A stretch of 64,000 nucleotides of DNA from Methanobrevibacter_A acididurans (GCF_046197875.1 NZ_CP166991.1:930001-994000), one strand, 5' to 3'; shown: positions 17,936 through 27,334, counted from the stretch's first letter. Numbers and translations: made by a program. The notes: a model not told the origin generated them from the sequence alone.

Positions 17936-18037
17936 ATTCCCCCTTAATTCTCCAAAAAAAGTTACAAAAAATGAACAAAACACTAAAAAAAATAATAAAA
18001 AAAGAGAAAAAAATAAATCCATAAAAAAAGGGTGAAA

Positions 18038-18064
18038 ATGATTCCAATGGAAAAAACAATTTAA
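18038..18064 (+). other. Eight-codon upstream reading frame with its own ribosome site
   Basis: ATG ... TAA encoding MIPMEKTI, preceded by GGGTGA three bases upstream. It ends eight bases before the ATG of the EF-hand gene, which itself has no clear ribosome site. It could act by translational coupling. Speculative. Confidence 0.3.
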
Positions 18065-18071
18065 TAATAAT

Positions 18072-18452
18072 ATGTGTAAGTATAATAATCATCACAAGCA
18101 TAATGTGCATGACTGCTTATTTTTTAACAATCCCAATACAAACACAAATACAGTAGGTATAGTAAATAATAGTACAAATGTAACTAGTATAAGTACAGAG
18201 GATAATACAAATTCAAACGATAACAGCTATTTAAACAATCCTTTATATACAGATTTCAACAAAGATGATCTTAATGGTGATGGAAGAATAAGTTTTGAAG
18301 AAGAACTAAGCAACATAGCACACACACCAAGAGATGCAGCATATGAAATGTTCACCCAAGCAGACTCAAACGGTGAAGGACTCCTAAAAGGACAAGAATA
18401 CATAAACTGCAGAGAAGCCCTACAAAACAGTCCATACACAGCAAGCCACTAA
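18072..18452 (+). CDS. Small EF-hand (calcium-binding) protein
   Basis: 126 residues. Two 12-residue EF-hand loops: DLNGDGRISFEE (residues 66-77, ligands D66, N68, D70, E77) and DSNGEGLLKGQE (98-109, ligands D98, N100, E102, E109). The pair is spaced like dockerin or calerythrin-type EF hands. The N-terminus is His-rich (HHKHNVH, residues 7-13) and followed by an Asn/Thr-rich linker. There is no signal peptide and no membrane segment. Function is unknown, and EF-hand proteins are uncommon in methanogens. An alternative is a surface-associated protein whose export signal I cannot see. Confidence 0.75.
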   Translation: MCKYNNHHKHNVHDCLFFNNPNTNTNTVGIVNNSTNVTSISTEDNTNSNDNSYLNNPLYTDFNKDDLNGDGRISFEEELSNIAHTPRDAAYEMFTQADSNGEGLLKGQEYINCREALQNSPYTASH

Positions 18453-18525
18453 AAATGAATAAAATTAATAAAAATCTTCTAGAAAACTTAAATATTTAAT
18501 TTTTAAACAAAAAAGAGAAAAAGGA

Positions 18526-18900
18526 TTAAATTGGATTTTCACCATTATCAACTTGCTCCTGACTATACCACTTACCAGAAAACCAATAATGATTCTCACC
18601 ATTATCATCAGTATACTTAGAAGTATCCCCAGAATGATCCACTGGATGACCATCCACATAATCTTCATCACCAGAATCATAAGAACCAGATGAAGAATCA
18701 CTACTAGAACTTACCTGACTAGAATCAGAAGAACTAGAACCACTAAGACCACTACTATTATTAGTAGAATTAACAGTAGTATTATTAACAACTACAGCAG
18801 AATTCCCACCATTAACAATAATAAAATATGCTGCACAAGACAATACAACACAACAAACAATAACAGTAATAGAAACTATAATTAAACTCTTCTCATCCAA
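18526..18900 (-). CDS. Membrane-anchored Ser-rich small protein
   Basis: 124 residues: an N-terminal hydrophobic helix (residues 6-29), a Thr/Asn then Ser-rich linker (SGSSSSDSSQVSSSSDSSSG) and an acidic C-terminal part ending in GENHYWFSGKWYSQEQVDNG. The build suggests one helix in the membrane and the rest outside. It is similar in layout, not in detail, to the protein at 31238. Function unknown. It is transcribed convergently with the EF-hand gene. Confidence 0.7.
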   Translation of the reverse strand: MDEKSLIIVSITVIVCCVVLSCAAYFIIVNGGNSAVVVNNTTVNSTNNSSGLSGSSSSDSSQVSSSSDSSSGSYDSGDEDYVDGHPVDHSGDTSKYTDDNGENHYWFSGKWYSQEQVDNGENPI

Positions 18901-19018
18901 AATAAATATTTACCCCTTTTAAATAATATTTATAATTAAATATAAAATTTATAAAAAGAAGTATAAAAAACTTTATAAAAAAAATAATTTTAATACTATA
19001 AAAATTCAATATTTCTAT

Positions 19019-20314
19019 ATGTTTTTTGAAAAATATAAAATTAAAAATGTTAGTGAAATAAATATAGATAACTACTCGAAAAAAGAAAATTGGAGTTTTA
19101 TAAACTATTTAGACACTAAAAATATTACAAATAATAAAATTATTGAAATAAAATTTTTAAATCCACTTACAGATAAAATTCCAAGTAGAGCCAAAAGAAA
19201 AATAAAAGAAAATGACATAATAATTTCAACTGTGCGACCTAACCAAAAACATTATGGGATAATTGAAGATAAACCAACAAATTTATTAGTATCAACAGGA
19301 TTCACAACTTTAAGAGCAAAAGAAAATTATGTCTTAAGTAAATATTTATATTATTTAATAACTCAAGATAAAGTAACCAAAAAATTACAAACAATTGCAG
19401 AACAAAGTACAACATCATATCCCTCAATAAAAACTTCAGATATAGAAAATATTAACATAGAATTACCCTCAATAAAAATTCAAAAACAAATTATATCAAT
19501 AATAAATTCAATTGAAAAACAGGTAATCAAATTAAGAAAAATAAATCAAAATTTAGAACAACACCTTAATGTAATATTTAATGAATGGTATCAAAATTAT
19601 AATTTCTATGATGAGCGTAATAAACCATATAAAGATAATGGAGGAAATTTTAAATCCTCTTCTCTAGGAGAAATACCGGAATCTTGGAAAATAGAAAAAA
19701 TTGGGAATCTTCCATTGATAATCACAGATTATGTTGCCAATGGTAGTTTTGCTTCTCTTAAAGAAAATGTAACATTATATGAAGAGCCAGAATATGCTTT
19801 TTTTATTAGAAATACTGATTTAAAAAGTAATAAATTTGAAAAATATGTTGATCAACATTCTTATGAATTTTTAAGAAAATCCTTTTTAAGAGGTAATGAA
19901 GTTATAATATCTAATGTAGGTGATGTTGGTTCTGTATATTTATGTCCAAAACTTGAAAAACCTATGACTTTAGGAAACAATATGATTTTAATTAAATCAG
20001 ATAAAGAAAAGACAGATATTAATTGGAATTATTTTATATATCTGTTATTTAATTCTAGTTATGGGCAATATTTAATAGAATCAATATCTGGAGGTTCAGT
20101 TCAATCTAAATTTAATAAAACCGACTTTAGATCTTTAAAAATAGTTATACCTTCTGAATCTGATTTATTAAAGTTTAATAATTTTATTTCTCCTTTCTTC
20201 AAATATCATTCAGAATTAACAAAGGAAATAAAAGATTTAACATCATTAAGAGATATTTTACTTCCAAAACTTATGAGTGGAGAAATTGATGTTTCTCAAA
20301 TTGAAGTTGAATGA
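19019..20314 (+). CDS. hsdS: Type I restriction specificity subunit HsdS (second copy)
   Basis: 431 residues with two target-recognition halves. The first ends in the helical conserved region INSIEKQVIKLRKINQNL (about residues 161-179). The second begins at GEIPESWKIEKIGNL (about 219) and ends with LTSLRDILLPKLMSGEIDVS. HsdS sets DNA sequence specificity for HsdM and HsdR. No hsdM lies on this strand, so it may be a donor copy for the minus-strand locus, although ACTATAAAAA about 20 nt before the ATG could drive a leaderless transcript. It points toward the recombinase gene and converges with the other hsdS. Confidence 0.85.
   Translation: MFFEKYKIKNVSEINIDNYSKKENWSFINYLDTKNITNNKIIEIKFLNPLTDKIPSRAKRKIKENDIIISTVRPNQKHYGIIEDKPTNLLVSTGFTTLRAKENYVLSKYLYYLITQDKVTKKLQTIAEQSTTSYPSIKTSDIENINIELPSIKIQKQIISIINSIEKQVIKLRKINQNLEQHLNVIFNEWYQNYNFYDERNKPYKDNGGNFKSSSLGEIPESWKIEKIGNLPLIITDYVANGSFASLKENVTLYEEPEYAFFIRNTDLKSNKFEKYVDQHSYEFLRKSFLRGNEVIISNVGDVGSVYLCPKLEKPMTLGNNMILIKSDKEKTDINWNYFIYLLFNSSYGQYLIESISGGSVQSKFNKTDFRSLKIVIPSESDLLKFNNFISPFFKYHSELTKEIKDLTSLRDILLPKLMSGEIDVSQIEVE
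19542..19555 (-). repeat. Candidate recombination motif in hsdS copy 2 (TRD junction)
   Basis: Plus strand TAAATCAAAATTTA, i.e. TAAATTTTGATTTA on minus. It encodes the NQNL of the conserved helix between the two recognition domains. The same 14 bases occur in the opposite orientation at 22263-22276 in the other hsdS, and 13 of them at 22184-22196. Confidence 0.5.
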
Positions 20315-20318
20315 TTGA

Positions 20319-20332
20319 TAAATAATGATTTA
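20319..20332 (+). repeat. Inverted repeat left of recombinase gene
   Basis: TAAATAATGATTTA, five bases after the hsdS stop codon. Its exact reverse complement lies at 21412-21425 on the other side of the recombinase gene. It differs in two central bases from the hsdS motif TAAATTTTGATTTA. Confidence 0.55.
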
Positions 20333-20367
20333 CTCATAATTTTAGGTTGAGTTCATATAATATTATT

Positions 20368-21363
20368 ATGAAATCTAAAATTTTGAATATTGTTTTAAAA
20401 GAAATGAGTCCTTATTTGGATATTGATCAATGTAATAAATTGAATGATATATTGAATTATGTTTTTAAGGATATTGAAGTTGTTAAAATTGATAAAAATT
20501 GTATTAATACAAATTCATTAGATAATAATGTGGTTTTAGATAAATTTTTATCATCTAAGGAAATAGAAGGATGTTCTAAAAAAACTTTAACATATTATAA
20601 ATCTACTATTGAATATGTTTTTAATTCAGTGAATAAAAAAGTTGAGAATATTACTACAGAAGACATAAGAAATTACTTATCTTATCATAAGAAAAAACGT
20701 GGATCCAGTAAAACCACTATAGATAATATTAGAAGAATATTATCTAGTTTCTTTAGTTGGTTAGAAGATGAAGATTATATTATAAAAAACCCTGTTAGAA
20801 GAATACACAAAGTAAAAAGAGGAAGAACAGTAAAAGAAGTATTAACAGATGAAAAATTAGAAATACTTAGAGATACCTGCATAGAAATAAGAGACTTATC
20901 ATTAATTGAATTATTAATCTCAACAGGAATGAGAGTAGGAGAATTGGTGAATTTAAATACAAATGATATTAACTTTGAAGAGAGATCTTGTGTGGTTTTT
21001 GGGAAAGGAGAAAGCGAACGAGAAGTATACTTCGATGCAAGAACAAAAATACATTTAAAAAAATATTTAAAACAAAGAAAAGACAAAAATCCAGCACTAT
21101 TCGTATCACTTAAAAAACCTTACAAAAGATTAGGAATAAATGGAGTAGAAACACGCCTAAAAAAATTAGGATTAGATGCAAATATAACAAATGTACACCC
21201 ACACAAATTTAGAAGAACAATGGCCACAAAAGCAATAGACAAAGGAATGCCAATAGAACAAGTACAAAAACTTTTAGGACATGTTCAAATTGACACAACT
21301 ATGCAATACGCAATGGTAAATCAAAACAACATAAAAATATCCCATAGAAAATATATTAGTTAA
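20368..21363 (+). CDS. Tyrosine recombinase (XerC/D-like integrase)
   Basis: About 331 residues from the ATG at 20368 (a TTG 21 bases earlier is possible). The N-terminal core-binding domain is LDKFLSSKEIEGCSKKTLTY. The catalytic domain shows STGMRVGELVNL (Arg I), HPHKFRRTMATKA (HxxR) and LLGHVQIDTTMQYAMV (His and the nucleophile Tyr), so all key residues are present. The gene lies between two convergent hsdS genes and is flanked by 14-bp inverted repeats. It probably rearranges the hsdS genes, by analogy with recombinases next to variable type I loci in bacteria. Confidence 0.9.
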   Translation: MKSKILNIVLKEMSPYLDIDQCNKLNDILNYVFKDIEVVKIDKNCINTNSLDNNVVLDKFLSSKEIEGCSKKTLTYYKSTIEYVFNSVNKKVENITTEDIRNYLSYHKKKRGSSKTTIDNIRRILSSFFSWLEDEDYIIKNPVRRIHKVKRGRTVKEVLTDEKLEILRDTCIEIRDLSLIELLISTGMRVGELVNLNTNDINFEERSCVVFGKGESEREVYFDARTKIHLKKYLKQRKDKNPALFVSLKKPYKRLGINGVETRLKKLGLDANITNVHPHKFRRTMATKAIDKGMPIEQVQKLLGHVQIDTTMQYAMVNQNNIKISHRKYIS

Positions 21364-21411
21364 AAAAATATATTTTCTATAAATTTTTCTAGTAAAACAT
21401 TATCCTGGAAT

Positions 21412-21425
21412 TAAATCATTATTTA
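21412..21425 (-). repeat. Inverted repeat right of recombinase gene
   Basis: Plus strand TAAATCATTATTTA, the exact reverse complement of the element at 20319-20332. It lies 29 bases beyond the end of the minus-strand hsdS and 48 bases after the recombinase stop. Confidence 0.55.
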
Positions 21426-21454
21426 ATTAGCCAACTAAATATGGATTTATCTAG

Positions 21455-22730
21455 TTAAATCTCTATTTTAGAAACATCAATTTCACCGGACATTAATTTT
21501 GGTAATAAGGTGTCCCTTAATTGTTCTAAATTCTTATTTTCTTGAATATTATTAGCTATTTGAATATAAAATGGTTTTAATAAATTTCCTACTTTTTCAC
21601 AGATTGATAAATCTTTTGGTAGAGCTATTTTATAATTAGTTATAGCTTTTTTATCTAAATGAAGTACTGTTGTACCATTTACATAACCCAATGCATGATT
21701 TTTGAATCTTTCTGTATTCAACAGACTGTTTAATAAATAGTTATTTATCTCAGGTTTTAAAGACTTTACTTTAACTAAGTCCATAGATATTAAAATATTA
21801 TTATAACCTGATTTATTAAGTAACATTTCAGCATTACCCACTATATCAGCATTTTGAGTTAAATCTGTGCAAGCTATTAAAACATCATAAAGTTCTACAT
21901 AATGATGAGGTTTTACTCGATCGGATATATTAATTTCTTTAAACCCATCTAATTTAAAGCCACCATTTCTATCAAAATTTTTAATAGTTGCCATTGCATC
22001 TTGAGAACTTCCAAGATCTTCACCTTTATATGAATAACCATTAAATACTTTAACTAAATCTTTTAAGCTAACAATTTCCCAAGAACTAGGAATTTTACCC
22101 AACTCAGAATCAATAAAATCCTCATTTTCAAATGGAGTAAAAGAGCTAAAATAATATTTGGTAATATTTTTTATAATAGTCATTAAATTTTGATTTTTTG
22201 TGAGAAATAGATTATATAATAAAGATTATTAAAGATATTAATGAATATATGAAAATTAATATTAAATTTTGATTTAACTGATTATTGTTTTTTAAAATAT
22301 TGTCTATATTTGATAACAATTTTAAAACCTGTTTTTGATACAAAATTGGAGGCACATTTATTTTTAAATGATTTAAAGTATCTGATCTCAAACTAGGAAT
22401 TGTTGTTCCTTCATTATATTTATTTAAATCAATCCTAGATATATAATAATATAAATATTTGGGAATAATTAAATTTTCATTAATTTCTGTGTAAAAAAGA
22501 GTATCAACAGTCCAAAAAGGAGTTTGTTGATAATATACATTAGATATACTCCCTTTTCGTGGAATTAAAACAGAAGGTTTATCATATAAAAAATCAGTAG
22601 CATACCCCATTAATCCTCCAGTACCAAAAATAGGAAATTTTCCATTTTTATCCTCAACTTTTTTCTGATTTTTCCCATACTTTAGCTTAATTAATGAACT
22701 TAAATCAAATTCTTTAAAATTCAAATCCAA
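21455..22730 (-). pseudogene. hsdS: hsdS linked to hsdM, split by a 79-bp frameshifting segment
   Basis: Read as two open frames. 22212-22730 (172 codons) holds recognition half 1 and ends after the conserved helix NNNQLNQNL with a spurious hydrophobic tail. 21455-22183 (242 codons) holds half 2 (LGKIPSSWEIVSL...) and the conserved end LRDTLLPKLMSGEIDVS. The 15-mer ATTAAATTTTGATTT occurs at 22182-22196 and 22261-22275. Deleting one 79-bp unit joins NQNL directly to MTIIKNITKYYFSSFTPFE in frame and yields a 398-residue HsdS. It overlaps the hsdM end by 17 bases. I infer a reversible OFF state, or a recent mutation; sequencing error of this type is unlikely. Confidence 0.85.
22182..22275 (-). 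repeat. 15-bp direct repeats bounding the 79-bp hsdS insert
   Basis: Copies at 22182-22196 and 22261-22275, identical over 15 bases and different on both sides; the offset is 79 bp, which is 1 modulo 3. Each copy carries the codons for NQNL. The unit between them shows no other repeat and no coding sense. Confidence 0.9.
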
Positions 22731-24219
22731 TCACCTTTAAGTTTTCTCTGATTTCTTTTTCTAGTTTATTGGATTCTTTAAATAAACTGTCTAGTTCTTT
22801 TGTGAGTGTTTCCATTTTTTCTTCGAATGGTATTCCATCGTCTTCTTCTGGTTTAAATCCTACATATCGGCCAGGTGTTAAGATGTAATCGTTTTCTTTT
22901 ATTTTATCGTAGTCTGCTATTGCGGTGAATCCTTTTTCTTCTTCGAGTGTTCCGTTATCGAAGGCTTCAAATGCTTCACTGATTTTGTTTATGTCTTCTG
23001 TTTTTAGTTCTCGTAGTTTACGAGATACCATTGTTCCCATTTCTCGTGCATCGATGAATAATGTTTTTCCTTTTTGTTTTTTGTCACGATTTATAAACCA
23101 TAGGCATACTGGTATTCCTGTGGTGTAGAAGAGTTGTGTTGGTAGTGCTACTATTCCTTCTATTAAGTCGTCTTCTAGTATTCCTTTTCTTATTTTTTCT
23201 TCTGCTTTATTTGTTGTGGAAAGTGATCCGTTTGCTAAGACGATTCCCATTTTTCCTTGTGGTGATAGGTGATGTATCATGTGTTGGATCCATGCGTAGT
23301 TTGCATTTCCTTTTGGAGGTATTCCATACTTCCATCGTACATCATCTTCTAATTTTTCTTGCCCCCAACTTTTTAAGTTAAATGGTGGATTTGCCATTAT
23401 ATAATCTGCTTTAAGGGTAGAGTGTAAGTCGTTTAGGAATGTGTCCTCATATGTTTTTCCAAGGTTAGCTTCTATTCCACGGATTGCAAGATTCATTCTT
23501 GCCATTTTCCAAGTAGTAGGATTGGATTCTTGCCCAAATACACTTATATTTTTAATATTTCCACTATGATTTTCTATGAAATTTTTGGATTGTACAAACA
23601 TTCCACCAGATCCACAACATGGATCGTAGACTCTGCCGTTGTAAGGTTGTAGTACTGATACTAAGGTTTTTACTACACATGTTGGTGTGAAGAATTCTCC
23701 TGCTTTCTTTCCTTCGTTTTCTGCAAATTTTGATAAGCAGTATTCATAGGTTCGACCGAGTAGGTCCTGTTTGTCTCCATGGGTTGACATTGTTATATTT
23801 GTAAATAGGTCTATTACATCACCTAATTTTTGTTTATCTAGTTCGGGTCTTGCAAAATTACTTGGCAATACTCCTTTAAGTGATGAGTTATTCTTTTCTA
23901 TTGCACGCATAGCTTCATCTATAATTATACCATTATCTTTTTCATGTGCATGTGTACTTATTATGTTCCATCTAGCTTCTGGTGGTACAAAGAAAATATT
24001 TTCCGCAGTGTATTCATCTTTATCCTCCTGGTAACCTTTACCACTTTCAAGGAGTTTGTTGTATTTTTCTTCAAATTTATCTGATAAGTATTTTAAAAAT
24101 ATTAATCCAAGGATTACATGTTTATATTCTGATGCATCCATACTTCCACGAAGCTTATCTGCAGCTTGCCAAATCTTTTCTTCAAAACCAATTTCACTGG
24201 TATTGTCTTTTTTAGTCAT
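22714..24219 (-). CDS. hsdM: Type I restriction-modification DNA methyltransferase HsdM
   Basis: 501 residues, usual HsdM length. The N-terminal helical domain (GFEEKIWQAADKLRGSMDASEY) precedes the adenine methyltransferase core, with the SAM motif DPCCGSGG (residues 199-206) and the catalytic motif NPPF (277-280). It adds a methyl group to N6 of adenine in the recognition site when bound to HsdS. It overlaps hsdS by 17 bases, and hsdR lies upstream across an 85-base gap. AAGTGA precedes the ATG. The 3' half uses more G/C-ending codons than the neighbours, perhaps reflecting transfer. Confidence 0.95.
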   Translation of the reverse strand: MTKKDNTSEIGFEEKIWQAADKLRGSMDASEYKHVILGLIFLKYLSDKFEEKYNKLLESGKGYQEDKDEYTAENIFFVPPEARWNIISTHAHEKDNGIIIDEAMRAIEKNNSSLKGVLPSNFARPELDKQKLGDVIDLFTNITMSTHGDKQDLLGRTYEYCLSKFAENEGKKAGEFFTPTCVVKTLVSVLQPYNGRVYDPCCGSGGMFVQSKNFIENHSGNIKNISVFGQESNPTTWKMARMNLAIRGIEANLGKTYEDTFLNDLHSTLKADYIMANPPFNLKSWGQEKLEDDVRWKYGIPPKGNANYAWIQHMIHHLSPQGKMGIVLANGSLSTTNKAEEKIRKGILEDDLIEGIVALPTQLFYTTGIPVCLWFINRDKKQKGKTLFIDAREMGTMVSRKLRELKTEDINKISEAFEAFDNGTLEEEKGFTAIADYDKIKENDYILTPGRYVGFKPEEDDGIPFEEKMETLTKELDSLFKESNKLEKEIRENLKVIGFEF

Positions 24220-24304
24220 AAATATTCACTTTTTAATTTTTTTTATTTAATGGAAAAAGTTTATTTTCATTAGATTTCTTATTTTAATAATCTATTTTTA
24301 TTAA

Positions 24305-27300
24305 TTACATTTCTATTGCGTCTGCCCATTGTTCACATTGTTCTATTACTGTATTTATTGCGGTTTCTAGTCCGTCTGGTGGGTAGTCATGTTCTCGGAG
24401 TAAGTGTTTTACAGTTACTCTCATTAGTGCTCTTGCACTTTCTTTTTTATTCCAGTCTATGGTACGGTTTCGGTTTAATTTTTCTGTTAATTCTCGTGTG
24501 ATGGCTATTAGTTCATCGTTTTCATAGAAGTCTTTTATGTTTTCTGGTTGTGTGATTGCATCGTAAAATGCTAGTTCTTCATTTGTTAGTCCTAATTTCT
24601 CCCCCGCATTATTATCTTCTTTTATTTCTTGTGCAAGGTTGATTAGTTCATCTATTACTTCTTGATTGGTGATGTGTCCGTTTACGTATTTGTTCATGAT
24701 TTTTGTTAGCATTTCACTGAATTTTTCAGATTTAACAACATTTTGATTATATTTTTTCCCTTTTATTTCATCTTTTAAAAGTTTTTGTAATAGTTCAATT
24801 GCTAGGTTTCGCTCTTGCATTTTATTTATTCTAGCTAGAAATGTTTCATCAAATAAAGAGGTTTCTTCTTGCACATCAGAGAACAGGTTTATTACTCCTT
24901 CACTTTTAATACTATGTTCTAATAATTCTGAGATTTGTTTGTTAATTTCTGCTGGTGATAATTTACCTGGACGTGTGATACGTGTTAGTAATGTTCTTAC
25001 TGCTTCAAAATAGGCTGCTTCTAATCTTTCTGTTTCAGTTGCTTTACTTCTACATAATGATAGTGCTTGTTTTAATCTTAAAGCATAGGTTAAGAATTCT
25101 TCTTTTTCCTCTTCATTGTCTGGTTTTAATAGGAAATTAACCCCTTTTTTAATAGTTTTTGCCCGAATTAAAGGATCATCAGTAAAGAACTGTGTGTAAT
25201 CTAATCCATGGAATAAGTCATCACAAATTTCTAGTATTTCCTGAAATTTTGGGTATGCTACTTTAATTATATCCATATCCCCATAATTATTCCGATCACG
25301 TTTAGTATAATCACTCATTGCTTGGCGTAATGCTGCACTTATACCAATGTAATCTACTATTAATCCCCCAGTTTTATCCGGATATACTCGGTTTACTCTT
25401 GCAATGGCTTGCATTAAAGTATGATCTTTCATAGGTTTATAAATATACATTGTATCCAAACTAGGAACATCGAACCCGGTTAACCACATGTCTACGACTA
25501 TTGCTATTTTGAATTCATCATTAGGGTCTTTAAATTTAGAGTCTAATTCTTTTTTATATGATTTAGTTCCAATTATATCATGCCAATCTTCAGGATCATT
25601 ATTATTACTAGTCATAACTATTTTTACTTTATCCTGCCAATCTGGATGCAATTCAAGTATACGATTATAAATCTTCATTGCTATACCACGGGAGTATGCA
25701 ACAATCATTGCTTTTCCTTTTAACTCATACATCCGATTATCCATATAATGATTACTCATATCTTCACATAATGAGTTAATTGTTTCAGAAGCACCTAATA
25801 ATTCTTCCATTTGACTTAATTTATGTTTACTTGCTTCAATTGCATAAGGTTCAGCTTCAAGTGATAATTCTTCATATTTATCATCAATTTCTTGTAAAGT
25901 TTCTGAATCTAATTCTAAGTTAATTACCCGGCTTTCATAATGTATTGGACAAGTTGCACCATCCTCCACTGATTGTGTCATATCGTAAATATCAATATAA
26001 TCACCAAATACTTCACGAGTACTTTTATCCCTTGTAGCTATTGGTGTTCCAGTAAAACCGATAAATGTAGCATTTGGAAGATTATCATGAACTTTACGTG
26101 CTGCACCAATTATCTTCTCACCAGTTTCAGGATTAAACTTCTCCTCTAAACCGTATTGACTACGATGCGCTTCATCACTAATTACAATAACATCCTCACG
26201 AAGAGTTAATGGTTCATCTGATAGTTCAAACTTTTGCATAGTAGAAAAAAATATTCCATTAGCAACACGATCATTTAATAATTCTTTAAGATTCTCACGA
26301 TTAACAGCCTGTTTAGGACTTTGACTAATAAAACCAGAACACTTATTAAACTGATTATAAAGTTGATTATCTAAATCATTACGATCAGTTATAACAACAA
26401 AAGTTGGACTATTCATAATATGTTGCAACTTATTAACATAAAAAACCATAGATAAACTTTTACCACTACCCTGAGTATGCCAAAACACTCCCGCTTTACC
26501 ATCACTAGAAACAGCCTCCTGAGTAGTAGTTAAAGCTTTATTAACAGCAAAATATTGATGATAAGCACCTAAAATTTTAATATACTTACTTGAATCAACA
26601 GAGTATAAAATAAAATTTTCTAGTATATCTAAGAATCTGTGCTTCTCAAACATTCCCTCAAATAAGACATCAAAACTTGCAAAACTAGTATCCTTATAAT
26701 TCCCATCAACTGTTTTCCATTCCATAAAACGATCTTCATTTGAAGTGATTGTTCCAGCTTTACTTGTTGCCATATCACTCATAACAACAAAAGCATTATA
26801 AGTAAAAAGAGATGGGACCTCTTTCATATAATTTTTCAATTGCCGATAAGCATTACTAACATCAACTTCTTCACGACTAGGAGATTTCAACTCAACAACA
26901 ACTAAAGGCAACCCATTAACAAAAACAACAACATCCGCCCTTTTAACACTCAAATCATCAACAGTCCACTGATTAATCACATGAAAAGTATTCTTATCAA
27001 CATTATCATAATCTATTAATTTAACTAAAGCAGCCCTTTTCTCATTACCATCTAAATAATTAACAGACATTCCCTTCTGTAAAAATTCAGTAAAATTATA
27101 ATTAGATTCTATAAGATTACTACTTGAAACTAAACCTTTTAACTGATTTACAGCACTATCAATAACACTAAATTTTAAATTAGGATTAATCCGACTTAAA
27201 CTTTCCCTTAAGTGATCCTCATACAAAGGATTATTATAATCCCTATCAATATTAGGACCATAAAAATGAGTATAACCTAAACCCTCAAACAAACTTATAA

Positions 27301-27334
27301 TAGATTGCTCAAATTCATCCTCAGTAAAAACCAT
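24305..27334 (-). CDS. hsdR: Type I restriction endonuclease/translocase HsdR
   Basis: 1009 residues. The N-terminal PD-(D/E)xK nuclease shows RADVVVFVNGLPLVVVELKSP (D134, E148, K150). The SF2 motor shows Walker A QGSGKS (288-293), DEAH (387-390), GFTGTPIA and, later, QAIARVNRVYPDKTG (motif VI). It translocates and cuts unmethylated DNA with the HsdM/HsdS complex. The start is supported by GGTGAT upstream. It appears intact, although the specificity gene in the same unit is split. A full HsdR with a broken HsdS should be restriction-inactive unless the plus-strand HsdS substitutes. Confidence 0.95.
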   Translation of the reverse strand: MVFTEDEFEQSIISLFEGLGYTHFYGPNIDRDYNNPLYEDHLRESLSRINPNLKFSVIDSAVNQLKGLVSSSNLIESNYNFTEFLQKGMSVNYLDGNEKRAALVKLIDYDNVDKNTFHVINQWTVDDLSVKRADVVVFVNGLPLVVVELKSPSREEVDVSNAYRQLKNYMKEVPSLFTYNAFVVMSDMATSKAGTITSNEDRFMEWKTVDGNYKDTSFASFDVLFEGMFEKHRFLDILENFILYSVDSSKYIKILGAYHQYFAVNKALTTTQEAVSSDGKAGVFWHTQGSGKSLSMVFYVNKLQHIMNSPTFVVITDRNDLDNQLYNQFNKCSGFISQSPKQAVNRENLKELLNDRVANGIFFSTMQKFELSDEPLTLREDVIVISDEAHRSQYGLEEKFNPETGEKIIGAARKVHDNLPNATFIGFTGTPIATRDKSTREVFGDYIDIYDMTQSVEDGATCPIHYESRVINLELDSETLQEIDDKYEELSLEAEPYAIEASKHKLSQMEELLGASETINSLCEDMSNHYMDNRMYELKGKAMIVAYSRGIAMKIYNRILELHPDWQDKVKIVMTSNNNDPEDWHDIIGTKSYKKELDSKFKDPNDEFKIAIVVDMWLTGFDVPSLDTMYIYKPMKDHTLMQAIARVNRVYPDKTGGLIVDYIGISAALRQAMSDYTKRDRNNYGDMDIIKVAYPKFQEILEICDDLFHGLDYTQFFTDDPLIRAKTIKKGVNFLLKPDNEEEKEEFLTYALRLKQALSLCRSKATETERLEAAYFEAVRTLLTRITRPGKLSPAEINKQISELLEHSIKSEGVINLFSDVQEETSLFDETFLARINKMQERNLAIELLQKLLKDEIKGKKYNQNVVKSEKFSEMLTKIMNKYVNGHITNQEVIDELINLAQEIKEDNNAGEKLGLTNEELAFYDAITQPENIKDFYENDELIAITRELTEKLNRNRTIDWNKKESARALMRVTVKHLLREHDYPPDGLETAINTVIEQCEQWADAIEM

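Noticed and set aside
20319..21425. Recombinase flanked by repeats as an integrated virus or plasmid
   Set aside because: No phage, replication or other mobile genes accompany it, and both sides are hsdS genes, so a local specificity switch is the better explanation.
22212..22730. Separate HsdS half-protein with a C-terminal membrane helix
   Set aside because: The hydrophobic tail is encoded only by the frameshifting 79-bp unit in AT-rich DNA; removal restores normal HsdS sequence.
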